A stretch of DNA of 5,906 nt from Verrucomicrobiia bacterium (GTDB lineage Bacteria > Verrucomicrobiota > Verrucomicrobiia > Limisphaerales > Palsa-1400). Under the pieces are notes generated by a model. That model worked only from the letters and a program-made list of their open reading frames with translations. It did not search any database and was not told the origin of the DNA. The DNA lies in assembly GCA_025934545.1 (NCBI GenBank), contig JAICXV010000171.1, positions 1-5,906 of the forward strand, written 5' to 3'. The first letter of the stretch is position 1; every line of letters starts with the position of its first letter. A program made the translations under genes and the position numbers. This document shows positions 1 through 5,868 of the stretch, piece by piece.

Positions 1-1251
1 AGAAAACGTGAGCGTCAGTGCCGCATTGGTCTCCCACTTCACTGCCACTGACGGTCCAACAACGGAAAACCCGGTGTTCAATCGAAAGATTTCGCCAGCA
101 GCGTTCGGGCCGCCGCCGCCACTATAAGTCGCGCCATAGAGATTCCCATCCGGTGCGAGCGTTAGACCACCCCGGGGATCAGAACCATTGGTCCCCACAA
201 AGTTTATCAGTGGCGTCAGGATACCATTTGTCGTGATCTGAAATAGAGCGCCTTGTGAGTTGCCTAAGGTTGAACCCCCGGATTCGGCAGTGCCGTATAG
301 ATTGCCGTCTGCCCCGAAAATAACCCCACCATCCATGCCTACGGGCGTGTTGAAGTTGCCACTAAACAGCGTCGTAAGAACCCCGTTTGTTGTCAGCTTG
401 AAAACGGTACCTTCATCTCCATTTACACCGCCATTGAGAGTCGTGCCGTACAAGACGCCATCTCGATTTTGGATCATAGCATTCTGCGGATTGTTGCCGT
501 TCGCCCCAACGAGATTAACAAGGGGCGTAAATGTGCCGTCTGTCGTCATTCGGAATATCATTCCATCACTCTTACTGCCCCCGACAAATGTTGAACCGTA
601 AAGACGACCATCGGGTCCAAATGTAGGGCGCGCATATGGGCGCGCTCCCGTTGAGTTAGTCAAATTCGTAAGGGAACTAAAGGAGAAGAGCGTGCTGAGT
701 GTGCCATTCGTTGATATTCTAAAAACGGTTCCATACCCGTTCGCACCTCCTCCAGAAGTTGTGCCATAGAAGTAACCGTCAGGACCAAGCGTTAAACCAT
801 CCTGCGGATTCGAGCCGACGCTCAACGTAAATGTGTAAAGGGTCGTTAATGTTCCACCCAGGGTTACTCGGAACACCGTTCCGGCAGCGCCAGTGCCTTG
901 TGATTGAGTTGTGCCATAAATATTCCCGTCTGCTCCGAATGAAAGTCGGTTCGGTACCGCACCTGAATGGGACGCGTCAAAGCTCGCAAGCACTGTGAGC
1001 GCTCCACTCGTTGTAATTTTAAACACCGTTCCAAAACCGCCACTGCCGCCAAAGTCAGTGGTGCCGTAAAGAGATCCATCGACGCCGACGATCATGTCGC
1101 CCCGTGGATTCCTTGGGCTACTAAATCCTGAATTAGTAAACGAATAAATTGGTAGAAGCGTTTGGGCGTTTGCCGGGGTAAATGTCAAATACAACCCTAT
1201 ACAACACACCAACACCGCACAGCTGGCTTTCACTCGCGACAGCGTAAACAT
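1..1251 (-). CDS. GloVer-repeat secreted protein, N-terminal part (gene cut by left edge)
   Basis: The minus-strand frame is open without a stop from the ATG at 1251 to the window edge (417 codons). Residues 1-29 look like a Sec signal peptide: a basic start (R6, K8), a hydrophobic core (residues 9-24) and an ANA|Q cleavage site after A29. Seven repeats of about 50-56 residues follow. Each has an (F/A/P)xxDGxLYGTT-like motif and then G(T)VF(K/R), with the motif tyrosines at residues 62, 112, 162, 218, 268, 319 and 372. This is the GloVer pattern (TIGR03803-like), thought to form beta-rich, possibly propeller-like folds; its function is not established. After residue 390 the repeats stop and a new stretch (VVGPSVAVKWETN...) begins, probably a C-terminal beta-sandwich domain lying outside the window. 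ATG 1251 is the sensible start because an in-frame TAG lies a short way upstream. No clear ribosome binding site is visible. The product is probably exported; substrate and partner are unknown. Confidence 0.88.
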   Translation of the reverse strand, partial: MFTLSRVKASCAVLVCCIGLYLTFTPANAQTLLPIYSFTNSGFSSPRNPRGDMIVGVDGSLYGTTDFGGSGGFGTVFKITTSGALTVLASFDASHSGAVPNRLSFGADGNIYGTTQSQGTGAAGTVFRVTLGGTLTTLYTFTLSVGSNPQDGLTLGPDGYFYGTTSGGGANGYGTVFRISTNGTLSTLFSFSSLTNLTNSTGARPYARPTFGPDGRLYGSTFVGGSKSDGMIFRMTTDGTFTPLVNLVGANGNNPQNAMIQNRDGVLYGTTLNGGVNGDEGTVFKLTTNGVLTTLFSGNFNTPVGMDGGVIFGADGNLYGTAESGGSTLGNSQGALFQITTNGILTPLINFVGTNGSDPRGGLTLAPDGNLYGATYSGGGGPNAAGEIFRLNTGFSVVGPSVAVKWETNAALTLTFS

Positions 1252-1302
1252 CGCTTTTCGCCCAGTCAACAGCTATAGCGTACTCTGCACTTTCCATCAT
1301 GC

Positions 1303-1320
1303 GAATCTATCCGTAGATTC
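1303..1320. repeat. Perfect inverted repeat upstream of the GloVer gene
   Basis: GAATCTA-TCCG-TAGATTC is a perfect 7-bp inverted repeat around a 4-nt centre, 52 bp upstream of the ATG at 1251. On the minus strand it directly follows a TTGACG hexamer (1326-1321). A position in a promoter spacer or 5' leader would suit an operator or a leader hairpin. That role is inferred from position only; no regulator is known. Confidence 0.4.
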
Positions 1321-1367
1321 CGTCAAGGGTCGTCCGATAAGAGGTCGGTTCTCGGCATTGGCAACTG

Positions 1368-1377
1368 AACCATGGTT
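1368..1377. repeat. AACCATGGTT palindrome
   Basis: This is a perfect 10-bp palindrome, about 117 bp upstream of the GloVer start. Its AACCAT half-site recurs at 1443 and 1723 in the same gap, which makes it more notable than a lone palindrome. Function is unknown. Confidence 0.3.
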
Positions 1378-1401
1378 TGAATAGACGCTTGCTGTAACTC
1401 C

Positions 1402-1442
1402 TCAACCTCAACGATCAACGGGTCATCAACGTCAACGGGTCA
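1402..1442. repeat. Cluster of TCAAC / GTTGA motifs with an 11-bp direct repeat
   Basis: Five TCAAC pentamers start at 1402, 1408, 1415, 1426 and 1432. Two of them lie inside an exact 11-bp direct repeat, TCAACGGGTCA, at 1415-1425 and 1432-1442 (17-bp period). Read on the minus strand they form a GTTGA series about 150-190 bp ahead of the GloVer start. It could be a direct-repeat binding site or a decayed minisatellite; the sequence alone does not decide. Confidence 0.4.
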
Positions 1443-1457
1443 AACCATAGTATGGTT
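1443..1457. repeat. AACCATA-G-TATGGTT palindrome
   Basis: These are perfect 7-bp arms around one central base. The 13-mer at 1446-1458 also occurs exactly on the opposite strand at 1722-1734, so the two sites form an inverted pair bracketing repeat copy A. They could be regulator half-sites or remnants of an element's ends. There is no transposase and no target duplication that I can recognise. Confidence 0.35.
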
Positions 1458-1480
1458 CGTTTTAGCCAAACTCGTCTTTT

Positions 1481-1670
1481 CTTAATAGAAACCCTTTCAA
1501 CCTAAGGAGCTTTTCTTTCACTGCCGACTTATTCTGCGCCGTATGTGTGAATTTGATTTGATCGTGCAGGCGGACGGTGCGTGGAACTGCGTTAAAAGCG
1601 GGAATTTATTCCGCTTCAGCGTGGTCTTTCCACTGACGCGCTCGTTGTCATACCATACCCAAGACGTAGC
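1481..1670. repeat. Dispersed intergenic repeat, copy A
   Basis: This stretch aligns with 4191-4381 in the same orientation, with a single one-base gap. A hand count gives roughly 85% identity over the first 140 bp, with exact runs such as GTATGTGTGAATTTGATTTG (1541-1560) and GTGGAACTGC (1581-1590). Similarity then weakens but returns in GACGCG and AAGACGT blocks up to about 1670. The core (1596-1616) is an imperfect inverted repeat, AAGCGGGAAT / ATTCCGCTT. Read on the minus strand this gives a hairpin followed by TTTT, about 140 nt past the beta-helix stop codon, so it might act as a weak terminator. The element probably belongs to a family of non-coding repeats scattered in the host genome; that is inference. 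Confidence 0.75.
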
Positions 1671-1752
1671 CGCGATTTGCGTGAGGAGGCAAAAGCGGCA
1701 GCGCCCGTGTCCTCTTCCAATGAACCATACTATGCTGTGCGCCTTTACCGTA

Positions 1753-4101
1753 TCAGTTCTCAATTAAACGGAAAAATGTCAGCGGACCGGAACTGTTGTT
1801 CGTTTGCCGGAACACCTGCGAATCGTTCGATGAAGTTCCCGCGACCGCGTTCCAATTGTCGCCAACGGTCAGGTCGACGGACGCCTGCAGAGTAAAACCG
1901 CCGTACGCGCTCGGCCATGAAAGAACGGTGCTGTTTCCCTGGCGTTGAATCCTCAGTAACGGACTGGCTAGTTCGAACGCGCCTATATCAGTGCCATTCC
2001 CGCCGCTGGCATTCGGTATCGTAGTGAGATCAAACGACCGAACCGCCCCGCGTTGATCATTTGTCAAACCGCCACTGTTTCCTGTATCGATGGCCGGGCT
2101 GCCGACATGCAAGGGCAATGTCAACGTCGGCCCGCCGGCATCAGTCAACGGCCCCAGGAAAGCGTCCAGCGGATTGTTCGTTGACCCAAGCAGGTCGTTT
2201 GCTCCAAACCCCGTGCTCCCGTTCGTCGTAGAGATCAAATTGTAGCCAGCCGAAATAAAACTGCCGAAGACGTCTGGACTCACCGGTGCGGAGTTGCTCG
2301 CGACAAGTGTGCTGAACACGGTCACGTTAGAACCCCAGATTCCGCCTCCGATTCCGTTTTGGCCGCTGCCGCTCACACTGTTTCCCGCAACTGTGCAGTT
2401 ACTCAAACTCAACAATCCAATGTTGCGAATTCCGCCGCCCGTTCCAGTGACCGTCGCTGAATTTGCCGCAATGGTGCAATTGATTAAGGTAGCATTGCTA
2501 CTGTTCAGAAGTCCGCCGCCGCCGACAAACACGAAGCCGCCACCTGCAACATTCGAACAAAGAGTGCTGTCGTGAATCAAAAGATTACCTGAATTGGCCA
2601 CGCCCGCTCCTGAAGCGCGAAAGGTGACGTTGCTGTTGATGATGCATTTGCTCACAACCAAAGTTCCCTGGTTGTAAATTCCCGCGCCTAACGATTGTCC
2701 GCTTCCACCAGTGATGGTCAATCCTTCCAACAGCACGCTTCCGCTATTGATTTGAAACACCCGTTGCCCGTTGCTGCCATTGACTGTCACTAATTTTGCG
2801 CCAGGTCCCACGATGTTGACGCTGTTGGTGATGACCAGAGTCCCGTTGGTTAGCGTGATGGTGCCAATCACGTTCGATGCGAATGTCACTGTGTCGACAC
2901 TATCAAGAGCGGTGCCAGCAATGGTACTGCGAAGTGAACCCGCCCCGGTGTCATTAAGGTTTGTCACCAGCACCGTCGTGGCGCCCGTTTCATAAGCCCC
3001 GATGTCACTCCGATCACCCCCAAACGGAAATGACGCGATCGCATTGTTCGTGTTTGGACGTGGTCGCCCGCGCTGGTCGAACGCGATGCCGCCGCTATTT
3101 CCCTGGTCAATTGCCGGGCTCAGCGGCGACAGCAACGGTGCCATCGTCGGTGTGTCCCCACCGTTGTCCTGCAGCGGACCGAGTTGCGCATTGATTGGAG
3201 CATTGCTGGTTCCGACTTGATCGCCCAGCGCACCCCAACCGCTACTGTTTTCAAATTGACCAATAATATTGAATCCCTGCGAAGTCACCGTGCCATAACA
3301 ATCCTGTCCCACCGAATTTGCCGAATTCGCGGCCAGTATCGTATTGCGCACAAACACCGTCGCCGAAGACTCAATCCACAACCCGCCGCCCTCATCAGAT
3401 TTAGCGCGATTGCCGACAACCGTGCAATTCGTCAGTGCAGCCCGACTCCCAGGTCCAAAGTAAGCGCCTCCACCTTGTCGTGCATCGTTTCCTTCCAACG
3501 TGCAGTTGATAACATCGATTGAACCCGTCGACGCAAACGCGCCGCCCGCTTCAAACAGTCCCGTAAAACCACCTCTATCAGTGACGAACGTGCAATTGAC
3601 GACCTTCGCCGTCCCTCCTACGCACAAACCGCCTCCCATCGTCCACCCCTCGCAACCGGTGAACAGGCAATTTGAAACCGTCAACGAACCCGCGCTCTGA
3701 TAGATGCCGCCCCCATTATTGTTGGAGCCCGCAAATCCATTCGTGATCGTCAGCTCGGAAATATTCACCGTGGCCGCGCTCGCAATGTTAAAGATTCGAT
3801 GCGTGAACGTGCCATCAATCGTCAGAAGTTTCGCGCCCGAGCCCACGATATTGACGTCTTTCGTAATGACCAATTCGCCGAGAACGTTTGTGAGATAAAT
3901 CTTGCTGACAACGTTAGAAAACAAAATTCGATTTCCACCCCCGACCGATTCATTGAACTGGATCGCTTGCCGCAACGTTCCATTTCCCGTGTCCGCGTCT
4001 GATGTGACAAGAATATCGCTTCCATGCAATAATCCTGTTGCAGCAAACATAAGGAAAAGAACCACGACCAATCGACGTGGGGCCTGCTTTGTAAGACTCA
4101 T
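1753..4101 (-). CDS. Exported beta-helix protein with two tandem choice-of-anchor Q modules
   Basis: I place the start at the ATG at 4101 (782 residues) because a normal signal peptide begins there: MSLTKQAPRR, then a hydrophobic core, with cleavage near residue 28. The longer frame to 4146 begins with TTG and would bury that signal behind 15 polar residues. Two homologous modules follow. Module 1 (about 29-371) opens ILVTSDADTGNGTLRQAI; module 2 (about 376-710) opens VLVTNLNDTGAGSLRSTI. Both contain GGG(I/L) and NCT(x)xxN turns typical of right-handed parallel beta-helices and Pmp-like repeats. Both close with LGPLxDxGG, SPAIDxGN, DQRG and DIGA(Y/F)E, the choice-of-anchor Q signature. Residues 713-782 are a small beta domain (LRIQRQGNSTVLSWP...FFRLIEN), common at the end of verrucomicrobial secreted proteins. 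The product is probably extracellular or surface-bound. No catalytic residues or ligand can be named, and no transmembrane anchor or PEP-CTERM tail is seen. Confidence 0.88.
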   Translation of the reverse strand: MSLTKQAPRRLVVVLFLMFAATGLLHGSDILVTSDADTGNGTLRQAIQFNESVGGGNRILFSNVVSKIYLTNVLGELVITKDVNIVGSGAKLLTIDGTFTHRIFNIASAATVNISELTITNGFAGSNNNGGGIYQSAGSLTVSNCLFTGCEGWTMGGGLCVGGTAKVVNCTFVTDRGGFTGLFEAGGAFASTGSIDVINCTLEGNDARQGGGAYFGPGSRAALTNCTVVGNRAKSDEGGGLWIESSATVFVRNTILAANSANSVGQDCYGTVTSQGFNIIGQFENSSGWGALGDQVGTSNAPINAQLGPLQDNGGDTPTMAPLLSPLSPAIDQGNSGGIAFDQRGRPRPNTNNAIASFPFGGDRSDIGAYETGATTVLVTNLNDTGAGSLRSTIAGTALDSVDTVTFASNVIGTITLTNGTLVITNSVNIVGPGAKLVTVNGSNGQRVFQINSGSVLLEGLTITGGSGQSLGAGIYNQGTLVVSKCIINSNVTFRASGAGVANSGNLLIHDSTLCSNVAGGGFVFVGGGGLLNSSNATLINCTIAANSATVTGTGGGIRNIGLLSLSNCTVAGNSVSGSGQNGIGGGIWGSNVTVFSTLVASNSAPVSPDVFGSFISAGYNLISTTNGSTGFGANDLLGSTNNPLDAFLGPLTDAGGPTLTLPLHVGSPAIDTGNSGGLTNDQRGAVRSFDLTTIPNASGGNGTDIGAFELASPLLRIQRQGNSTVLSWPSAYGGFTLQASVDLTVGDNWNAVAGTSSNDSQVFRQTNNSSGPLTFFRLIEN
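1972..2976 (-). repeat. Module 2 of the beta-helix protein (internal duplication)
   Basis: This segment encodes residues 376-710 of the 782-residue protein. It parallels the module at 2989-4017 (residues 29-371) in order and length. Shared landmarks are the (D/N)TGxGxLR opening, VNIVGxGAKLxTxxG, the ELTIT / GLTIT strand, the NCTxxxN turns, LGPLxDxGG, SPAIDxGN, DQRG and DIGAxE. The copies are clearly diverged at protein level, which points to an old duplication or a modular family rather than a recent copy. Confidence 0.7.
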
Positions 4102-4190
4102 AACGTGGTTTTGGGAATTACGATTGAAGCGTCCTATTCCAAACAAAGCAAGTCAAACACGGTGGACCTGCGTAACATTCGCGCCGCTTT

Positions 4191-4381
4191 CCTAATCCAA
4201 ACCCTTTCCATCTAAGAAGCTTTTCTTCCACAACCAAATTATTGTGAGCCGTATGTGTGAATTTGATTTGATCATGCAGGCGTACGGCGCGTGGAACTGC
4301 GTTAGGAGCGCGGAATTTATTCCGCTTCAGCCCAAGAGTTTCATAGACGCGCGAGTGCTCATACCTGCCCTAAGACGTGGC
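4191..4381. repeat. Dispersed intergenic repeat, copy B
   Basis: This is the partner of copy A at 1481-1670 and has one extra base. Its core, GCGGAATTTATTCCGC (4310-4325), is a perfect inverted repeat with 7-bp arms and a 2-base centre; copy A carries an imperfect version. The left end lies about 90 bp upstream of the beta-helix ATG. Copy A's left end lies about 230 bp upstream of the GloVer ATG, in the same orientation. Small peptides readable in both copies (MCEFDLI...GAWNCV) differ mostly by amino-acid-changing substitutions, so the conservation looks like DNA or RNA conservation, not a gene. Confidence 0.75.
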
Positions 4382-4506
4382 AAAGCTTTGGAGTGCGGCG
4401 CTTGGCCGCGGCTTTGGGAGGCGCTGGAAGCGCGGGGCTTTTTTCTCCACTTTTGATAACGCGGAATGCTCATCTCCTGTCGACATTGAAGCGGACTGAA
4501 GTCCGC
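4381..4506. repeat. Hairpin-rich GC-rich intergenic repeat segment
   Basis: Four short inverted repeats lie in 126 bp: CAAAGCTTTG (4381-4390, perfect palindrome); GCGGC-GCTTG-GCCGC (4395-4409); GCGCT-GGA-AGCGC (4421-4433), followed by a T6 run at 4439-4444; and GCGGACT-GA-AGTCCGC (4491-4506). The third plus its T-run resembles a plus-strand rho-independent terminator, but no plus-strand gene precedes it. The last has the same 7-2-7 design as the core of copy B. Such hairpins recall REP-type dispersed elements; whether this segment recurs elsewhere in the genome cannot be judged here. Confidence 0.5.
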
Positions 4507-4570
4507 GCGCCTCTGCATGGCTTGACCAGCTGCGACAGTTACCGTGACCGGCGCGTGACTGAGATGCGAT

Positions 4571-4620
4571 TTGTCCCACCTAATCGCACCCAGTCGCGGT
4601 CAGTCGCACCTAATCGCACT
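4571..4620. repeat. Tandem 10-bp repeat array upstream of ald
   Basis: Four consecutive decamers, TAATCGCACC, CAGTCGCGGT, CAGTCGCACC and TAATCGCACT (4581-4620), place TCGC at 4584, 4594, 4604 and 4614, exactly one DNA helical turn apart. A weaker fifth unit, TTGTCCCACC (4571-4580), precedes them. Consensus is roughly YARTCGCACC. The 13-mer CACCTAATCGCAC occurs twice, 30 bp apart. The array ends 147 bp before the ald start. It may be a phased protein-binding site or simply a minisatellite. Confidence 0.6.
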
Positions 4621-4649
4621 AACTTTTTTCCGCTCTTTTGCGTTTGAGG

Positions 4650-4675
4650 GAGGACGATCGCACTGCGTCGTCCTC
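4650..4675. promoter_or_regulatory. Stem-loop in the region ahead of ald
   Basis: GAGGACGA (4650-4657) and TCGTCCTC (4668-4675) are perfect 8-bp complementary arms around a 10-base loop. The loop itself carries TCGCAC, the same hexamer as in the nearby decamer array. The structure ends 92 bp before the ald ATG and is not followed by a T-run, so it is not a standard terminator. An operator or a leader hairpin is possible; that is inference from position. Confidence 0.35.
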
Positions 4676-4767
4676 GTTCGACTTATCGGCACACGCGGCG
4701 GCAGCGGACTGACCATTAGATTTTTTACTTCCAGTTCCAGTGTCAGCCTTTAACGTTTAGACAGCTT

Positions 4768-5868
4768 ATGATTATTGGTGTTCCAAAAGAAATTAAGGTC
4801 CAGGAATTTCGCGTCGCTCTGTTGCCCTCTGCGGCTTATCAACTCATCAAACGCGGCCATCAGGTCATCGTCGAAAAAAATGCCGGCGCGGGCGCGGGCT
4901 ATCCCGATGCCGAATATGAAAAGGCCGGCGCAAAAATCGTTGCCGATCACAAAGAAGTTTTCGCCAAGGCCGACATGATCGTGAAGGTCAAAGAGCCGCA
5001 GGAATCCGAAATTCCCCTGCTCCGCCCCGGCCAGATCCTCTTCACTTACCTGCACCTCGCCGCCGATCGTGAATTGACCGAAGGTCTCATCAAATCCGGC
5101 GTGACCGGCATCGCTTATGAAACCGTCGAAGTGAACAAACGTCTGCCCTTGCTCGAGCCGATGAGTGAAATTGCCGGACGCATGAGCATTTTGGTTGGCG
5201 GTTATTTTCTGGCCAAACATCACGGTGGCAGCGGCGTATTGCTCGGTGGTGTTCCGGGTGTTTTGCCCGGACGCGTCGTTGTCCTCGGCGGTGGTTCATC
5301 GGGAATCAATGCGGCGCGCATGGCGCAAGGTCTCGGCGCGGACGTCACGATTCTGGAGGTGGATTTGGAACGCATGCGCTTTCTCGACATCACGCTGCAC
5401 ACCGCCCACACGCTTTACTCGAACGAAGCGCACCTCATCGACCTGCTGCCGACGGTCGATCTGCTCATCGGCGCAGTGCTCGTGCCTGGAGCGAAGGCCC
5501 CGAAATTGATCAACCGCGCCATGCTTCGCAAAATGCGTCCGGGCAGTGTGTTGGTGGACATCGCCATCGATCAGGGCGGCTGCGCAGAAACATCGCGACC
5601 GACGACGCACGACAATCCGGTTTATGTCGAAGAAGGCGTGACGCATTATTGCGTGGCCAACATGCCCGGCGCATACGCCCGCACCGCGACCCAGGCGCTG
5701 ACGAACGTGACCTATCGATTTATCGAATTGCTCGCGGACCTTGGCCTGCAGGAAGCTTGTCTCAAACAGCCCGCACTCATCGGCGGCATTAACGTCATGG
5801 GCGGCAAGCTGACGCACAAGGCCGTCGCCGAGGCCCACGGCATGAAGTACGAAGCGCCGAAAGTCTGA
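4768..5868 (+). CDS. ald: Alanine dehydrogenase
   Basis: This cytoplasmic enzyme (EC 1.4.1.1) catalyses L-alanine + NAD+ + H2O <=> pyruvate + NH4+ + NADH, linking alanine use or synthesis to central carbon and nitrogen metabolism. The 366-residue product matches the usual 360-375 length, and [10 protein letters not shown] is the classic family N-terminus, fixing the start. The N-terminal AlaDH/PNT domain (about 4-136) carries the substrate and catalytic residues R15, K75 (in KVKEP), H96 (YLHLA) and E118. The NAD domain (about 148-345) has a glycine loop GGGSSG (174-179), an acidic residue at the end of the next strand (E197, where well-studied homologues have Asp), D268 in DIAIDQGG and N298 in VANMPGA. 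Family members are generally hexameric. No Shine-Dalgarno sequence is visible. The gene is transcribed away from the beta-helix gene and converges with the gene at the right edge. All key residues are present, so it should be active. Confidence 0.97.
   Translation: MIIGVPKEIKVQEFRVALLPSAAYQLIKRGHQVIVEKNAGAGAGYPDAEYEKAGAKIVADHKEVFAKADMIVKVKEPQESEIPLLRPGQILFTYLHLAADRELTEGLIKSGVTGIAYETVEVNKRLPLLEPMSEIAGRMSILVGGYFLAKHHGGSGVLLGGVPGVLPGRVVVLGGGSSGINAARMAQGLGADVTILEVDLERMRFLDITLHTAHTLYSNEAHLIDLLPTVDLLIGAVLVPGAKAPKLINRAMLRKMRPGSVLVDIAIDQGGCAETSRPTTHDNPVYVEEGVTHYCVANMPGAYARTATQALTNVTYRFIELLADLGLQEACLKQPALIGGINVMGGKLTHKAVAEAHGMKYEAPKV

Larger units (their letters stand above)
1252..1752. other. Intergenic region between the two secreted-protein genes
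   Basis: This 500-bp gap lies upstream of the GloVer gene and downstream of the beta-helix gene, both on the minus strand. It should hold the promoter of the former and the terminator of the latter. It contains an 18-bp inverted repeat at 1303-1320, a palindrome at 1368-1377, a TCAAC cluster at 1402-1442, a 15-bp palindrome at 1443-1457 and dispersed repeat copy A (1481-1670). Bases 1671-1752 show no convincing terminator hairpin. Short open frames on both strands here have no recognisable product. A TTGACG -35-like hexamer reads leftward at 1326-1321, but no good -10 box follows at 16-18 nt, so no promoter is called. Confidence 0.7.
4102..4767. other. Divergent intergenic region between the beta-helix gene and ald
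   Basis: About 666 bp separate the minus-strand beta-helix start from the plus-strand ald start, so both promoters should lie here. From left to right it holds about 90 bp of leader for the beta-helix gene, dispersed repeat copy B (4191-4381), a GC-rich hairpin cluster (4381-4506), a 10-bp-period tandem array (4571-4620), a stem-loop (4650-4675) and an AT-richer leader before ald. I see no credible -35/-10 pair for either gene. A TTGACT hexamer (minus strand, 4156-4151) lacks a -10 partner at proper spacing. Short open frames across 4244-4753 on both strands run through these repeats and are not called as genes. Confidence 0.7.

Noticed and set aside
260..601. Plus-strand ORFs opposite the GloVer and beta-helix genes (for example 260-601, 2294-2575, 3184-3522)
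   Set aside because: They are antisense to well-supported repeat proteins. Their Pro/Val/Thr-rich repetitive composition simply mirrors the Gly/Asn/Thr-rich coding strand.
1543..1620. Small ORF in copy A (MCEFDLI...) with a matching peptide in copy B from about 4253
   Set aside because: The peptides match because the DNA repeats match. Of four substitutions in the shared coding stretch three change the amino acid, and the frames diverge after the one-base gap near the palindrome. This is not the pattern of a selected protein.
1446..1734. Complete MITE with terminal inverted repeats
   Set aside because: The 13-bp inverted pair exists, but the sequence is itself near-palindromic, no target duplication is visible, and the second repeat copy lacks these ends.
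4121..4156. TTGACT as a -35 box for the beta-helix gene
   Set aside because: No acceptable -10 hexamer occurs 16-18 bases downstream on the minus strand.
4421..4444. Possible plus-strand rho-independent terminator (GCGCT-GGA-AGCGC then T6)
   Set aside because: No plus-strand gene lies upstream and the hairpin has only five base pairs. It sits among similar hairpins in a repeat-like segment, so it is described as part of that segment.
4571..4620. CRISPR-like array
   Set aside because: Units are contiguous 10-mers without spacers; CRISPR repeats are longer and separated by unique spacers.
4750..5223. 157-residue minus-strand ORF opposite ald
   Set aside because: It is the antisense shadow of ald codons, which have GC-rich third positions. 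It has no recognisable domain and overlaps a clear conserved enzyme.
5296..5838. 180-residue minus-strand ORF opposite ald
   Set aside because: Another antisense shadow, rich in Arg, His and Cys as expected from reversed coding sequence, with no family resemblance.
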